From Calothrix sp. MO_167.B12 (lineage in GTDB: Bacteria; Cyanobacteriota; Cyanobacteriia; Cyanobacteriales; Nostocaceae): DNA of 56,142 nucleotides. Below are positions 10,369 through 19,717 of the stretch, in pieces. The notes under the pieces were generated by a model, which saw only the letters and a program-made list of their open reading frames with translations, was not told the origin of the DNA and did not search any database. The stretch's first letter is position 1; the number at the start of each line of letters is the position of its first letter. The position numbers and the translations under genes were made by a program. The DNA lies in assembly GCA_030066045.1 (NCBI GenBank), contig JASJCJ010000017.1:1-56142 (forward strand), read 5' to 3'.

Positions 10369-12924
10369 ATGACACTCCCAAATGCTGGTAGCGTGTTGGC
10401 TACATTAACAGAACTAACCCAAGTTAATCGCACCCACGTTTTACTGCGTCGTGTCAAAGATTTATCTGTTAATGAATTTGTTTGCCTACTAGATTTTATT
10501 ACCGCCGAATTTCAGCAATTTCTCCGGGCAATTGACCTAATTAACAATGAAACCCTAGAAAATATGCTGGAGAAGGTGCTGGAAGCCATTACTCTCAAAA
10601 TTGGGCAAATTCTCCAGGCAGAACACACTGCTATTTTTCTGGTTGATTATGATAAAGGTCTACTTTGGTCTAAGGTTCCCCAAGAAAATATCCACAAACC
10701 TCTAGAAATTCGTACTCCCATCAAAGTCGGCATTCCGGGCCATGTTGCCAGCACTGGTGAATGTCTTAATATTGCAGAAGCACAAAGCCATCCTCTATAT
10801 AGCCCAGAATTGGAAAAACAAATGGGCTATAAATTTCGCAATATTTTATGTATGCCCGTGTTGAGCAGTAAAAATCAAACCGTGGCTGTGGTTCAGTTAG
10901 CGAATAAAACTGGCAATGGTTCCTTTGATAGTGAAGATGAGAAAAGATTTCGAGATTTTGCTGCTTCCATTGGTATTATTCTGGAGACTTGCCAATCTTT
11001 TTATGTAGTAGCACGTAATCAACGGGGAGCAACAGCCCTATTACGAGCAACACAGACTTTAGGGCAAAGTTTGGATTTAGAGGCAACTTTGCAAATAGTC
11101 ATGGAACAGGCGCGGATTCTCATGCAAGCGGATCGCAGTACCTTATTTTTACACCGCAGAGAAATGGGGGAGTTGTGGACAAAGGTAGCGAGTGCGGATG
11201 AGGAAAAGATGATGGAAATCCGCATTCCTGCCAATCGCGGTATTGTGGGTTATGTGGCATCTACTGGTCTGTCATTAAATATTGCCGATGCTTACAAAGA
11301 CCCCCGTTTTGACCCCACCATAGATAGAAAGACGGGTTATGTAACCCGTAATATTCTCTGTTTGCCGGTGTTTAATTCTGCCAATGAGTTAATTGGCGTT
11401 ACCCAGTTAATCAATAAGCAGCAAGGCAGTTTTACCGCATCCGATGAGGAATTTATGCGGGCTTTTAATATTCAAGCTGGAATTGCTTTAGAAAATGCCC
11501 GTTTGTTTGAAAATGTGCTGTTAGAGAAACAGTATCAGAAAGACATTTTACAAAGCCTCTCTGATGCAGTGATTTCTACAGATATGGAAGGGCGGGTTGT
11601 CACCATTAATGATGCAGCGATGGAATTGCTGGGGTGTCCCCTAGAAGAAGCGAATGGCAAGAATTATAAATCTGTGTGGTCAGAAAACTTAATTGGGCGT
11701 TTAGTTTGGGAGGTAGTGCCCATCGAAAATTTACAAATGCGTCTGGAAGATAGCCTGAAAACTGGAGCCAAGCATTATGTACCAGAACAAAATTTGATCT
11801 TGGGATTGTATACCAAGGAGACCGAGGATAATAGTATTTGTATTTTGGCAGTAAGCGATCGCTTTGCGCCAGATGTATTTATTCCCTGGAACCAACCCCT
11901 TACCCCCCAGGCGGAGTTATTAAGTAGCGATGATATTCAAAAAATTTCCCGCAGCATCAATTTAACAGTTAATCCTCTAACGAATCCAGAAGGAGGGGTA
12001 AGAGGTGGAGTGGTGGTGTTGTCAGACATTAGCCAAGAAAAACGGATGAAAGCCACCATGTACCGTTACTTAACTCCCTGGGTTGCCGAGCAGGTGATGG
12101 CATTGGGGGAAGATAGTTTAATGGAGGGTGAAAGGAAAGATGTCACTATCCTCTTTTCTGACATTCGGGGTTATACCACCCTGACGGAAAATTTGGGCGC
12201 GGCGGAAGTAGTTTCCCTACTCAATCAGTACTTTGAGACTATGGTGGAGGCAGTATTTAACCACGCAGGTACTTTAGATAAGTTTATTGGGGATGCTTTA
12301 ATGGCAGTTTTTGGCGCGCCCCTAGCCATGAGTGAAAATCATGCTTGGAAAGCAGTACAAGCCGCCTTAGAAATGCGCCAACGGCTACAAGAATTTAATC
12401 AACGGCGAATTGTTCAAGAACAACCCCAAATCCAAATTGGCATCGGCATTAGTTCTGGAGAAGTGGTAGCTGGCAATATCGGTTCCCACAAGCGTATGGA
12501 CTACACCGTAATTGGGGATGGAGTCAACTTGAGTTCCCGTTTGGAAGGGGTAACAAAAGACTATGGTTGTGATATTATTATTAGTGAATATACTTATAAA
12601 CTATGCCGCGATCGCATTTGGGTACGCCAATTAGACAAAATTCGCGTCAAAGGCAAAAACCAGGCGGTGACAATCTATGAATTGATTGGTGATCGGCAAA
12701 CACCATTAGACTCCCAAACAGAGGAGTTTCTCTTTCATTATCATGCTGGAAGAGCAGCCTATTTATCCCGGAACTTTCAACAAGCACTGCTATGTTTTAA
12801 AGCAGCACAACGGATTAATCCTACGGATATGGTAGTTAATATCTATATTCAACGTACTGAAAATTACCAAAAATTCCCCCCTCTAGAATCTTGGAGTGGT
12901 ATTTGGGATATGTCACTTAAATAA
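10369..12924 (+). CDS. cyaB1: Class III adenylate cyclase with tandem GAF and PAS domains
   Basis: Soluble cAMP-producing sensor of 851 residues, close to the ~860 of Anabaena CyaB1. Order: N-terminal region; GAF-A (about 75-205); GAF-B (about 225-375); PAS (about 395-560); class III cyclase (about 590-780); a TPR-like tail. Both GAFs keep the cyclic-nucleotide signature NK-x(n)-F-x3-DE (NKTGNGSFDSEDE and NKQQGSFTASDE). The catalytic domain has metal-binding Asp in FSDIRGYT and DKFIGDALMAVFG, the adenine-selecting Lys (LDKF) and Thr (DYTVIGDG) known from CyaB1, and the transition-state Asn/Arg in VNLSSRLEG. It should be an active, cAMP-autoregulated cyclase. The synteny with purC and omp85 fits cyaB1 rather than cyaB2. 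No RBS is seen before the ATG. Confidence 0.9.
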   Translation: MTLPNAGSVLATLTELTQVNRTHVLLRRVKDLSVNEFVCLLDFITAEFQQFLRAIDLINNETLENMLEKVLEAITLKIGQILQAEHTAIFLVDYDKGLLWSKVPQENIHKPLEIRTPIKVGIPGHVASTGECLNIAEAQSHPLYSPELEKQMGYKFRNILCMPVLSSKNQTVAVVQLANKTGNGSFDSEDEKRFRDFAASIGIILETCQSFYVVARNQRGATALLRATQTLGQSLDLEATLQIVMEQARILMQADRSTLFLHRREMGELWTKVASADEEKMMEIRIPANRGIVGYVASTGLSLNIADAYKDPRFDPTIDRKTGYVTRNILCLPVFNSANELIGVTQLINKQQGSFTASDEEFMRAFNIQAGIALENARLFENVLLEKQYQKDILQSLSDAVISTDMEGRVVTINDAAMELLGCPLEEANGKNYKSVWSENLIGRLVWEVVPIENLQMRLEDSLKTGAKHYVPEQNLILGLYTKETEDNSICILAVSDRFAPDVFIPWNQPLTPQAELLSSDDIQKISRSINLTVNPLTNPEGGVRGGVVVLSDISQEKRMKATMYRYLTPWVAEQVMALGEDSLMEGERKDVTILFSDIRGYTTLTENLGAAEVVSLLNQYFETMVEAVFNHAGTLDKFIGDALMAVFGAPLAMSENHAWKAVQAALEMRQRLQEFNQRRIVQEQPQIQIGIGISSGEVVAGNIGSHKRMDYTVIGDGVNLSSRLEGVTKDYGCDIIISEYTYKLCRDRIWVRQLDKIRVKGKNQAVTIYELIGDRQTPLDSQTEEFLFHYHAGRAAYLSRNFQQALLCFKAAQRINPTDMVVNIYIQRTENYQKFPPLESWSGIWDMSLK

Positions 12925-13192
12925 CCTGAGTTCGGTGTTAGGAGTTAAAATTAACACGAGTTCGATGTTTTTTATCCTGAAATCCTTGCCTGTCAAAAAT
13001 TTTGTCCATCATCCACGGTTAAAAGTACTGGGATATTTTTTTGGAGGAAGTATCAGGAAAGTTTCTATGTAACGTCAGTTCGGGTAATCCCGGTTTATTT
13101 CAGCTTGAATGGCCCAAACGACACAAACAAATTGACATATCCCAGAATCAAGCAACGATGTAATGAGGGTTTCAGCTTAACTCGAACTGAGG
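12925..13192. mobile_element. 268-bp MITE-like insertion with 8-bp target duplication
   Basis: The segment begins CCTGAGTTCG and ends CGAACTGAGG (9 of 10 positions complementary). It is flanked by TTAAATAA on both sides (12917-12924 and 13193-13200), which looks like a target-site duplication. The left copy contains the cyaB1 stop codon. No ORF is present. A related end (CGAACTCAGG) is seen at about 18024-18034. Confidence 0.65.
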
Positions 13193-13208
13193 TTAAATAA
13201 CATTGAAC

Positions 13209-13460
13209 TCATTCATCATCACCTTTAAAAGGTTCCTCACCAATTCTCAATTGTTTTTTGGTTCGTTTTAGTTGCTTCCACAATCCTTTAATCTGCTCGT
13301 AAGCATCTCCTGGTGTAATTTTTCCAGAAGTCTCCAAATTACAAATGTAGCTAACTTTTTGAGCGAACTCCTGCAAATTAGCGTTGAATACCAAATTTTC
13401 CGGATTCACCTGACCATAATAGCGACTATGAGGATATAAAAAATCATCCTTGTTTACCAT
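13209..13460 (-). CDS. Small conserved cyanobacterial protein
   Basis: An 83-residue hydrophilic protein with no signal peptide or membrane segment. It begins MVNKDDFLYPHSRYYG and has a conserved core (NLVFNANLQEFAQKVSYIC) followed by a basic helix (WKQLKRTKKQL). I recall this arrangement from an uncharacterised family widespread in cyanobacteria (DUF7219-like), so it is probably real; function unknown. I start at 13460, where GGAGAG sits about 5 bases upstream, in preference to the ATG at 13490, which has no visible RBS. The gene is convergent with cyaB1 and divergent from purC. Confidence 0.7.
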   Translation of the reverse strand: MVNKDDFLYPHSRYYGQVNPENLVFNANLQEFAQKVSYICNLETSGKITPGDAYEQIKGLWKQLKRTKKQLRIGEEPFKGDDE

Positions 13461-13981
13461 ATTTCTCTCCACACTAATGCTTTGTCCCATGAATTAAGCT
13501 TTCGCCAATAAATTTCTCAATTTATCTTCTTTCCCTGTCTCATGGCATGGGCTAGTTATCTGTTGCCTTGAAGGCTGGCTCCCTCAAGCCCACACTTGCT
13601 GTTGTCGGTAAGTGTGGGTAGTTGACTTTCCCAAATTTAATTTACTCACACAATATTGTAAGTTGAAAATAATTTGCAGCAAGTAGCTCATGGAAAAAAA
13701 TCTTATAAATTAATGATCTAAGTCCAAAACCACTGATAATGAGTGTGGTAGTGGAGCATAGCAATCCCATCTACGATCAAAGTACTATAACCGAATCCAA
13801 CTTGGTATGAGAATACGCATTAGGAGTAAAATATCGCATGTGGCAGTTGAGTAAGTCCCATGTATAACTTAAAGATATAAAATAGTGAAGCTGAAAACTA
13901 AACCTTGTCCAAGAATAAATTATCCAATCCTAGACTGGGTTTAATTGAGGTAATCCATCTTTCATCACTTGACTCTCCACC
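13461..13981. other. purC upstream region with a hairpin
   Basis: A 521-bp gap. A 9-bp perfect stem (CCCACACTT / AAGTGTGGG, 13589-13618) with a 12-base loop is preceded by CTTGA...TCAAG. These could be parts of a small structured RNA or a leader. The rest is AT-rich with no ORF and should hold the divergent promoters. I could not match it to 6S RNA, SRP RNA or a known riboswitch. Confidence 0.4.
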
Positions 13982-14728
13982 ATGTCTGTTAATTTGCAAA
14001 AATTATATGAAGGTAAAGCTAAAGTACTTTATACTACCGAAAATCCAGAAATTCTTCTAGCCGACTTTAAAGATGATGCCACTGCCTTTAATGCTCAAAA
14101 AAAAGGCAGAATTATCGATAAAGGAAGAATGAATTGTAGCATTTCTAGCAAGTTATTTCAAACTTTAGAAGCACAAGGTATCAAAACTCACTTCATTGAT
14201 AATCCGACTCCCAACCAGATGCGGGTTCGGGCAGTCAAAATTTTGCCCTTAGAGGTGGTTGTACGGAATATAGCAGCAGGTAGTCTTTGTCGCCAAACGG
14301 GTTTGGAGTTAGGAACTTTGCTTTCAAAGCCATTGGTCGAGTTTTATTATAAAAATGATAGCTTGGGAGATCCCTTGTTGACACGCGATCGCTTACATTT
14401 ATTACAGCTGGCAACTGCGGAACAAGTTGATACAATTACCCATCTAGCATTGCAAATCAACGAATTACTCAAGGGATTTTTTACCCAATGTGGCATCACT
14501 CTTGTAGATTTCAAACTAGAGTTTGGTGTGGATTCCCAGCAGCAAATACTTCTAGCCGATGAAATTAGTCCCGATACCTGTCGTTTATGGGACACCTCAG
14601 AAGCCGATCCTAACCGTAGAGTAATGGATAAAGACCGTTTCCGCCAGGATTTAGGAAATGTAGAAGATGCATATGAGGAAGTTTTACAAAGGGTTTTACA
14701 AGCGATCGAAAATCACAATGCAAGTTAA
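13982..14728 (+). CDS. purC: SAICAR synthetase
   Basis: Joins CAIR and aspartate with ATP in purine synthesis; cytosolic. The 248-residue length is standard for the bacterial enzyme. Hallmarks are KLYEGKAKVLY at the N-terminus, the central LPLEVVVRNIAAGSLCRQTG, and the C-terminal block ILLADEISPDTCRLWD with DKDRFRQDLG. The gene stands alone between the small conserved protein and the omp85-lpx block. Confidence 0.97.
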   Translation: MSVNLQKLYEGKAKVLYTTENPEILLADFKDDATAFNAQKKGRIIDKGRMNCSISSKLFQTLEAQGIKTHFIDNPTPNQMRVRAVKILPLEVVVRNIAAGSLCRQTGLELGTLLSKPLVEFYYKNDSLGDPLLTRDRLHLLQLATAEQVDTITHLALQINELLKGFFTQCGITLVDFKLEFGVDSQQQILLADEISPDTCRLWDTSEADPNRRVMDKDRFRQDLGNVEDAYEEVLQRVLQAIENHNAS

Positions 14729-14769
14729 TCAGCTAGAAAATAATTTTGCATCACTGCAAAACCTTGGTG

Positions 14770-14792
14770 GAGACGTTCCGGCGGAACGTCTC
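14770..14792. terminator. Perfect hairpin after purC
   Basis: GAGACGTTCC is followed by a 3-base GGC loop and GGAACGTCTC, a perfect 10-bp stem about 40 bases after the purC stop. There is no T-run, so this may be a mobile palindrome rather than a true intrinsic terminator. Confidence 0.45.
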
Positions 14793-14887
14793 TAAGCTGT
14801 TAAGCGTCTAAATTGTATACATAAAGCGGGCAGAATGCCCGCACTACAATAACCTGATTTTTGTTACTTTATACAATTTAGCTGCGT
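14793..14887. mobile_element. MITE-B, short (empty-site) copy
   Basis: An approximately 95-bp element whose ends include AAATTGTATA and TATACAATTT in inverted orientation, with a central GCGGGCA/TGCCCGC hairpin. Both outer ends recur in reverse orientation at 37615-38030, where the interior is much larger. Here TTATGTATACAATTT (on the minus strand) is uninterrupted, so this copy shows the state before the insertion found in the other. Confidence 0.7.
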
Positions 14888-15043
14888 CAGGACTGACTCT
14901 AAAAAAAATGTATTGTGGAATTTTTTGATGAAGGATGGTTGCTTTGTCAACTAAAAAGGCATAATATTCTTACTTTTGGCTCAGATTATGAGAGGATAAT
15001 TGCCTGGTGATGGTGTGTGGACGTGAAGAGGAATGTAAATAAA

Positions 15044-17557
15044 ATGCGCTTATCTCCTGTTTTGGCTACAGTTGTGGCAATTGCAGCCCCTCTGGGTACT
15101 TCATTGCAAGTAAATGCCCAAACCCCAACAAATGACATCAAAGGGGTGGTAATCCCCAAAATCAACAATAAACAACAGTTAAGTTCTATCTCGTCAAACC
15201 CATCAGCGAAAACGACGATACCAGAACTAGTAGTACCAACAATTACCCAAAATGCACCAGAAACCAAAGTAGTGCAGGGGTTCGCAACATCAGGCTCGGC
15301 AGTTCCAGAGGTCAGTTCCACCTCACATAAAAACTCCCGCAAATCCCTGATTGCAGCCCTGAAAGCATCGAAAAAATCTTCTCCCAAGCAGTCACCTTCA
15401 CAACTGTTAGGAAGTAATTCCGTTGCAAATCAGCAAAAAAATCTTAATTCTCAGGCTAATAAATTAACAATTGCCAACCAAGGGGCAAAAAATATTACTA
15501 ATCCTCCTAAATTAGCACCGCAAGCAAAACTAGGAGTAGTAGTACCAGTTTTTGATTCTCAGCCGAAAATCGCACAAACTCCTCAGCCCCCAGTACCAGA
15601 TATTCCCCCACCAGGTACCCAGCCAACCGAACCAACCGAACCAACCGAACCCACTCCTGAGAGTCAACCAACCCAACCAACACAACCCACTCCTGAAAAT
15701 CAAACCGAACAAACCCCAGTAGAGGCAGAAACTCGGGTATTAGTGTCTGAGGTATTGGTGAAATCGAGTACAGGAGAATTGTCACCCGAGTTAGAAGACC
15801 AAGTTTATCGGGCAATTCGTACCAAACCAGGCAGAACCACAACCCGCTCCCAACTCCAAGAAGATATCAATGCCATTTTTACCACTGGTTTCTTCTCCAA
15901 TGTACGAGCAGTGCCAGAAGATACACCATTAGGTGTACGGGTCAGCTTTGAGGTGCAGCCCAACCCAGTCTTAAGTAAAGTACAAATAGAGGCCAATCCA
16001 GGTACAAACGTAGCCTCAGTTTTGAAGCCAGGAACCGCAGATGAAATTTTTCGGGAACAGTACGGTAAAATTCTCAACCTCCGAGACTTGCAAGAAGGGG
16101 TGAAAACTCTAACCAAGCGTTATCAAGACCAAGGTTACGTACTGGCGCAGGTAGTTGGTTCTCCCAAAGTATCCGAAGAGGGAATTGTTACCCTACAAGT
16201 GGCTGAAGGGGTGGTAGAAGATATTCGCGTCCGCTTCCGCAACAAAGAAGGACAAGAAACAGACGATAAAGGTAAGCCAATCAAGGGGCGCACCCAGGAA
16301 TACATAATTAAGCGAGAAGTAGCATTAAAATCTGGACAAGTTTTTAATCGCAACAAAGTCCAAAGAGACCTACAACGGGTGTTTGGATTGGGTTTGTTTG
16401 AAGACGTTAATATTTCCCTTGACCCCGGTACTGACCCCAGTAAAGTCAATGTGGTGTTAAATGTAGTTGAACGTAGTAGTGGTTCTATTGCTGCTGGTGC
16501 GGGGATTAGTTCTGCTAGTGGTTTATTTGGTACTCTTAGCTACCAGGAGCAAAACCTCAATGGTCGGAACCAAAAACTGGGGGGTGAAATACAGTTAGGA
16601 CAACGGGAGCTATTATTTGATGCGCGCTTCACCGATCCTTGGATTGCTGGAGACCCTAACCGTACTTCATATACCATTAATGGTTTCCGCAGACGGTCAA
16701 TTTCCTTGATTTTTGATGGTCCAGATAATGATATTGAAACCTTTAATCCAAACAATCCCAATGATGATGGCGATCGCCCACGGGTTGTCAGGACTGGTGG
16801 TGGTATAAACTTCTCTCGTCCCTTGTCTGGCAATCCTTACGCGCGTTCAGAATGGGTAGCCTCTGCGGGGATACAGTATCAAAGGGTTTCTATCCGAGAC
16901 TCAGATGGAGATCTGAGAAAACAAGGTAGGCTTGAAGGCACGAATCAGTTACTGGATTTGAGCGAATCAGGAGATGGTAGAGACGATTTATTTTTGGTCA
17001 GACTGGGAGCATCCCGCGATCGCCGTAACAATGCTTTACAACCTACCAAAGGTTCCTTTTTCCGCTTAGGCTTGGATCAATCAATACCAATTGGTAAAGG
17101 TAACATTTTCCTCACTAGATTACGGGGAAGCTACAGCCAGTATATACCCGTAGATTTCACCAACTTCAGCAAAGGAGCAGAAACCCTAGCATTTAACATT
17201 CAAGGGGGAACAGTCCTTGGGGATTTACCTCCCTATGAAGCATTTACCCTTGGTGGTAGTAACTCTGTGCGGGGTTATGAGGAAGGAGCCTTAAGTAGTG
17301 GACGCAGTTACCTACAAGCTTCTGTGGAATATCGCTTCCCTCTATTTTCTGTCATTAGTGGTGCTTTGTTTGTGGATGCTGGTACGGATTTAGGAACCAC
17401 CACCAGAGCAGCAGAACTACTGGACAAAAATGGTACGGGTTTCGGTTATGGTTTAGGCGTGCGAATACAATCTCCCCTCGGTCCAATTCGGGTTGACTTT
17501 GGATTTAATGATGATGGAGATAATCGCATTAACTTTGGTATTGGAGAAAGATTTTAA
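15044..17557 (+). CDS. omp85: Omp85/BamA-Toc75 family outer-membrane assembly protein
   Basis: Outer-membrane barrel that inserts other barrel proteins. After a signal peptide (MRLSPVLATVVAIAAPLG, cleavage near VNAQ) comes a Pro/Thr/Gln-rich linker with PTEPTEPTEPT repeats (about residues 185-235). Three POTRA-like domains (about 240-480) follow, then the 16-strand barrel. The barrel carries LGGSNSVRGYEEG (the VRGY/F loop motif) and ends with RINFGIGERF, whose terminal Phe is typical. The three-POTRA plan is the cyanobacterial one. I prefer the ATG at 15044, which begins the signal peptide and has GAGGA upstream; a GTG at 15017 would add nine residues. It heads the omp85-lpxC-fabZ-lpxA-lpxB block. 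Confidence 0.93.
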   Translation: MRLSPVLATVVAIAAPLGTSLQVNAQTPTNDIKGVVIPKINNKQQLSSISSNPSAKTTIPELVVPTITQNAPETKVVQGFATSGSAVPEVSSTSHKNSRKSLIAALKASKKSSPKQSPSQLLGSNSVANQQKNLNSQANKLTIANQGAKNITNPPKLAPQAKLGVVVPVFDSQPKIAQTPQPPVPDIPPPGTQPTEPTEPTEPTPESQPTQPTQPTPENQTEQTPVEAETRVLVSEVLVKSSTGELSPELEDQVYRAIRTKPGRTTTRSQLQEDINAIFTTGFFSNVRAVPEDTPLGVRVSFEVQPNPVLSKVQIEANPGTNVASVLKPGTADEIFREQYGKILNLRDLQEGVKTLTKRYQDQGYVLAQVVGSPKVSEEGIVTLQVAEGVVEDIRVRFRNKEGQETDDKGKPIKGRTQEYIIKREVALKSGQVFNRNKVQRDLQRVFGLGLFEDVNISLDPGTDPSKVNVVLNVVERSSGSIAAGAGISSASGLFGTLSYQEQNLNGRNQKLGGEIQLGQRELLFDARFTDPWIAGDPNRTSYTINGFRRRSISLIFDGPDNDIETFNPNNPNDDGDRPRVVRTGGGINFSRPLSGNPYARSEWVASAGIQYQRVSIRDSDGDLRKQGRLEGTNQLLDLSESGDGRDDLFLVRLGASRDRRNNALQPTKGSFFRLGLDQSIPIGKGNIFLTRLRGSYSQYIPVDFTNFSKGAETLAFNIQGGTVLGDLPPYEAFTLGGSNSVRGYEEGALSSGRSYLQASVEYRFPLFSVISGALFVDAGTDLGTTTRAAELLDKNGTGFGYGLGVRIQSPLGPIRVDFGFNDDGDNRINFGIGERF

Positions 17558-17654
17558 CGAAGTCAAAAGTCAGAAGGATAAAAGATTATGGCGTGGGATA
17601 CATAGACTCCCCACGCTTGTATCATCAGCTCAATGCCGATGAGACAAGTATTTA

Positions 17655-17874
17655 GGGCTTGCTGAAAAAGTCTTTTGGTGGGGGTAGGGAATAGGCAATA
17701 GGCAATAGGCAATAGGCAATAGTTCGGTGCCTCTTTATTTTTATTCTTTTGACCAAAAAAAATAACAGATGCAAGGATTTTCGGTTGAAACTCCTAATTT
17801 ACTTGCACTTATTTCTCGAACAAATAGCCTCAAAGCATTGATACATCAATATTTTTCAATTATTTAGCAAGCCC
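17655..17874. mobile_element. MITE-A, complete copy with 6-bp target duplication
   Basis: A 220-bp element with ends GGGCTTGCTGAA and TTTAGCAAGCCC, flanked on both sides by TATTTA (17649-17654 and 17875-17880). It has no coding capacity and contains AATAGGC heptamers near its left end. Related copies are at 37784-37999 (reverse orientation) and 39582 onward (truncated). It is probably a non-autonomous derivative of a DDE-type insertion sequence. Confidence 0.75.
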
Positions 17875-17879
17875 TATTT

Positions 17880-17972
17880 ATAGCATTACGAAATTAGGTT
17901 AGGACATCCTTGAGGGCAGCAAACCTATGAGCAGTCCACTTTTTACTTTTTACTTTTTACTTGCGAGTTGAA
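17880..17972. repeat. Repeat G, copy 1
   Basis: Begins ATAGCATTACGAAATTAGG and includes GCAGCAAACCTATGA, then TTTTTAC heptamers. It matches the element at 36426-36522 over most of its length, but the right inverted end is lost here. It touches the right target duplication of MITE-A. Confidence 0.65.
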
Positions 17973-18050
17973 AAAGGTTCAGTCAAAAAAAACTTTTAAC
18001 TCCTAACACCGAACTTCTCACACCGAACTCAGGTTAACTGATAAAAATCA

Positions 18051-18917
18051 ATGCAACAAAATACTTTAGCCAGGGAAATTATTCACACAGGAGTAGGACT
18101 ACACAGTGGTCTAAATACTCAAGTACGCATACTACCAGCAGAAGCAGGAAGTGGTCGTTATTTCGTGCGAGTAGATTTACCGTCACATCCGATTATTCCC
18201 GCACGAGTAACAGCAGTAAGTCAAACAGTACTATCTACCCAATTAGGTGGAGAGTCAGCCAGTGTACGCACCGTAGAGCATTTACTCGCAGCCCTAGCAG
18301 TCATGGGTGTAGATAATGCTCGGATTGAAATTGACGGTTCAGAAGTACCCCTCCTAGATGGTTCGGCACAGGAATGGACAAAAAGTATTGCCAAGGTAGG
18401 GATATCATCTCAATCTGTGCCATTAGACACATCTATACCTGCCATCAACGAGCCTATTTGGGTACGGGAGGGTGATGCCTTTGTTTGCGCTTTACCCGCC
18501 TCAGAAACCCGTTTTACCTACGGTATTGATTTTAATCTTGCCGCCATTGGTAATCAATGGCACAGCTGGACTCTAACTACGGATAGGGAAGTGACTGGTA
18601 CTAGCTTCATGGCTGAAATTGCTCCCGCACGTACCTTCGGTTTGCTCCCCCAGATTGAGCATCTACAGCAAGCAGGTTTAATCAAAGGTGGTAGCCTAGA
18701 AAATGCCCTGGTTTGTGGTCCCCAAGGTTGGTTGAATCCCCCCTTAAGATTTGCAAATGAACCAGTACGTCATAAAATTTTGGATTTAGTAGGAGATTTA
18801 AGTTTACTAGCAACTTTTCCCCGCGCTCATTTCTTGGCGTATAAAGCCAGCCATAATTTACACATTCAACTGGCTCAACAGATTTTAGAGCGGGAGCAGT
18901 CAGCACTGAGAGTTTAG
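18051..18917 (+). CDS. lpxC: UDP-3-O-acyl-N-acetylglucosamine deacetylase
   Basis: Zinc deacetylase at the committed step of lipid A synthesis; cytosolic. The 288-residue length fits the family. Zinc ligands and catalytic residues are visible in [11 protein letters not shown] (His), [12 protein letters not shown] (His and Asp) and the C-terminal [10 protein letters not shown] (His). It starts at the ATG at 18051 in the typical [20 protein letters not shown] context. The region just upstream is repeat DNA, so a promoter inside the omp85-lpxC gap is not obvious. Confidence 0.96.
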   Translation: MQQNTLAREIIHTGVGLHSGLNTQVRILPAEAGSGRYFVRVDLPSHPIIPARVTAVSQTVLSTQLGGESASVRTVEHLLAALAVMGVDNARIEIDGSEVPLLDGSAQEWTKSIAKVGISSQSVPLDTSIPAINEPIWVREGDAFVCALPASETRFTYGIDFNLAAIGNQWHSWTLTTDREVTGTSFMAEIAPARTFGLLPQIEHLQQAGLIKGGSLENALVCGPQGWLNPPLRFANEPVRHKILDLVGDLSLLATFPRAHFLAYKASHNLHIQLAQQILEREQSALRV

Positions 18918-19020
18918 CTCGCCATTGACAGCACCACCAATCTCAAATCTAAAATTAACAGGGGAGGTTTTAAGGCAACCTGCACACCGCAAGCACAACT
19001 AAAAATTAACCATAGTGCCA

Positions 19021-19512
19021 ATGTCAATCGTTACCGAAGAGAATACCGTCAACACTTCCATCTCTACACCTTCAGAGGGGAAAAAGATTTTTACATCTGA
19101 AGAAATTCAAGAATTGCTACCCCACAGATATCCCTTTTTAATGGTGGATCGCATTATTGACTATGTTCCTGGAGAAAAAGCTGTAGGGGTTAAGAATGTC
19201 ACCATCAATGAACCTCATTTTCAAGGTCATTTTCCCGGTCGTCCACTGATGCCGGGAGTATTGATTGTAGAAGCCATGGCACAAGTTGGTGGCGTAGTCT
19301 TGAAACAAATGCCAGGGGTAGAAGGGGGACTTTTTGTATTTGCTGGTATAGATAAAGTCCGATTTCGCCGCCCAGTTGTTCCCGGCGATCAACTAATTAT
19401 GACAGTGGAACTGTTGTGCGTGAAAAAGCGTCGTTTCGGTAAAATGTCGGGTAAAGCCGAAGTTGACGGTAAATTGGCAGCACAGGGAGAGCTGATGTTT
19501 TCCCTTGTTTAG
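19021..19512 (+). CDS. fabZ: 3-hydroxyacyl-ACP dehydratase
   Basis: Dehydrates (3R)-hydroxyacyl-ACP in fatty-acid elongation and shares the hydroxyacyl-ACP pool with LpxA. It is a hot-dog fold enzyme. The catalytic His is in [15 protein letters not shown] and the Glu in [10 protein letters not shown]. The first ~28 residues are a non-conserved extension before [20 protein letters not shown] use the ATG at 19021; a GTG six bases earlier is possible. Its place between lpxC and lpxA is the usual one. Confidence 0.96.
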   Translation: MSIVTEENTVNTSISTPSEGKKIFTSEEIQELLPHRYPFLMVDRIIDYVPGEKAVGVKNVTINEPHFQGHFPGRPLMPGVLIVEAMAQVGGVVLKQMPGVEGGLFVFAGIDKVRFRRPVVPGDQLIMTVELLCVKKRRFGKMSGKAEVDGKLAAQGELMFSLV

Positions 19513-19717
19513 TTCAAAATTTGCTTATGATGTAGGGGCACTATCCTGACGTGCCTTTACTGAGTTTCAAATTACCATATCAGATCAGATAACAAGCTAT
19601 AACAGCTTTGTATAACTTTTTGATTTTTGCCTCCCTCACACATAAGTCGCTGGAACGACTTTTCAACTACAAAATTATTAAACATTTGGCACTCAAGACT
19701 TTTCTGGAGATGCACCT

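Noticed and set aside
15507-15842. Minus-strand ORF of 111 codons opposite omp85
   Set aside because: It mirrors the PTEPTEPT-coding linker and shows no family features; shadow of omp85.
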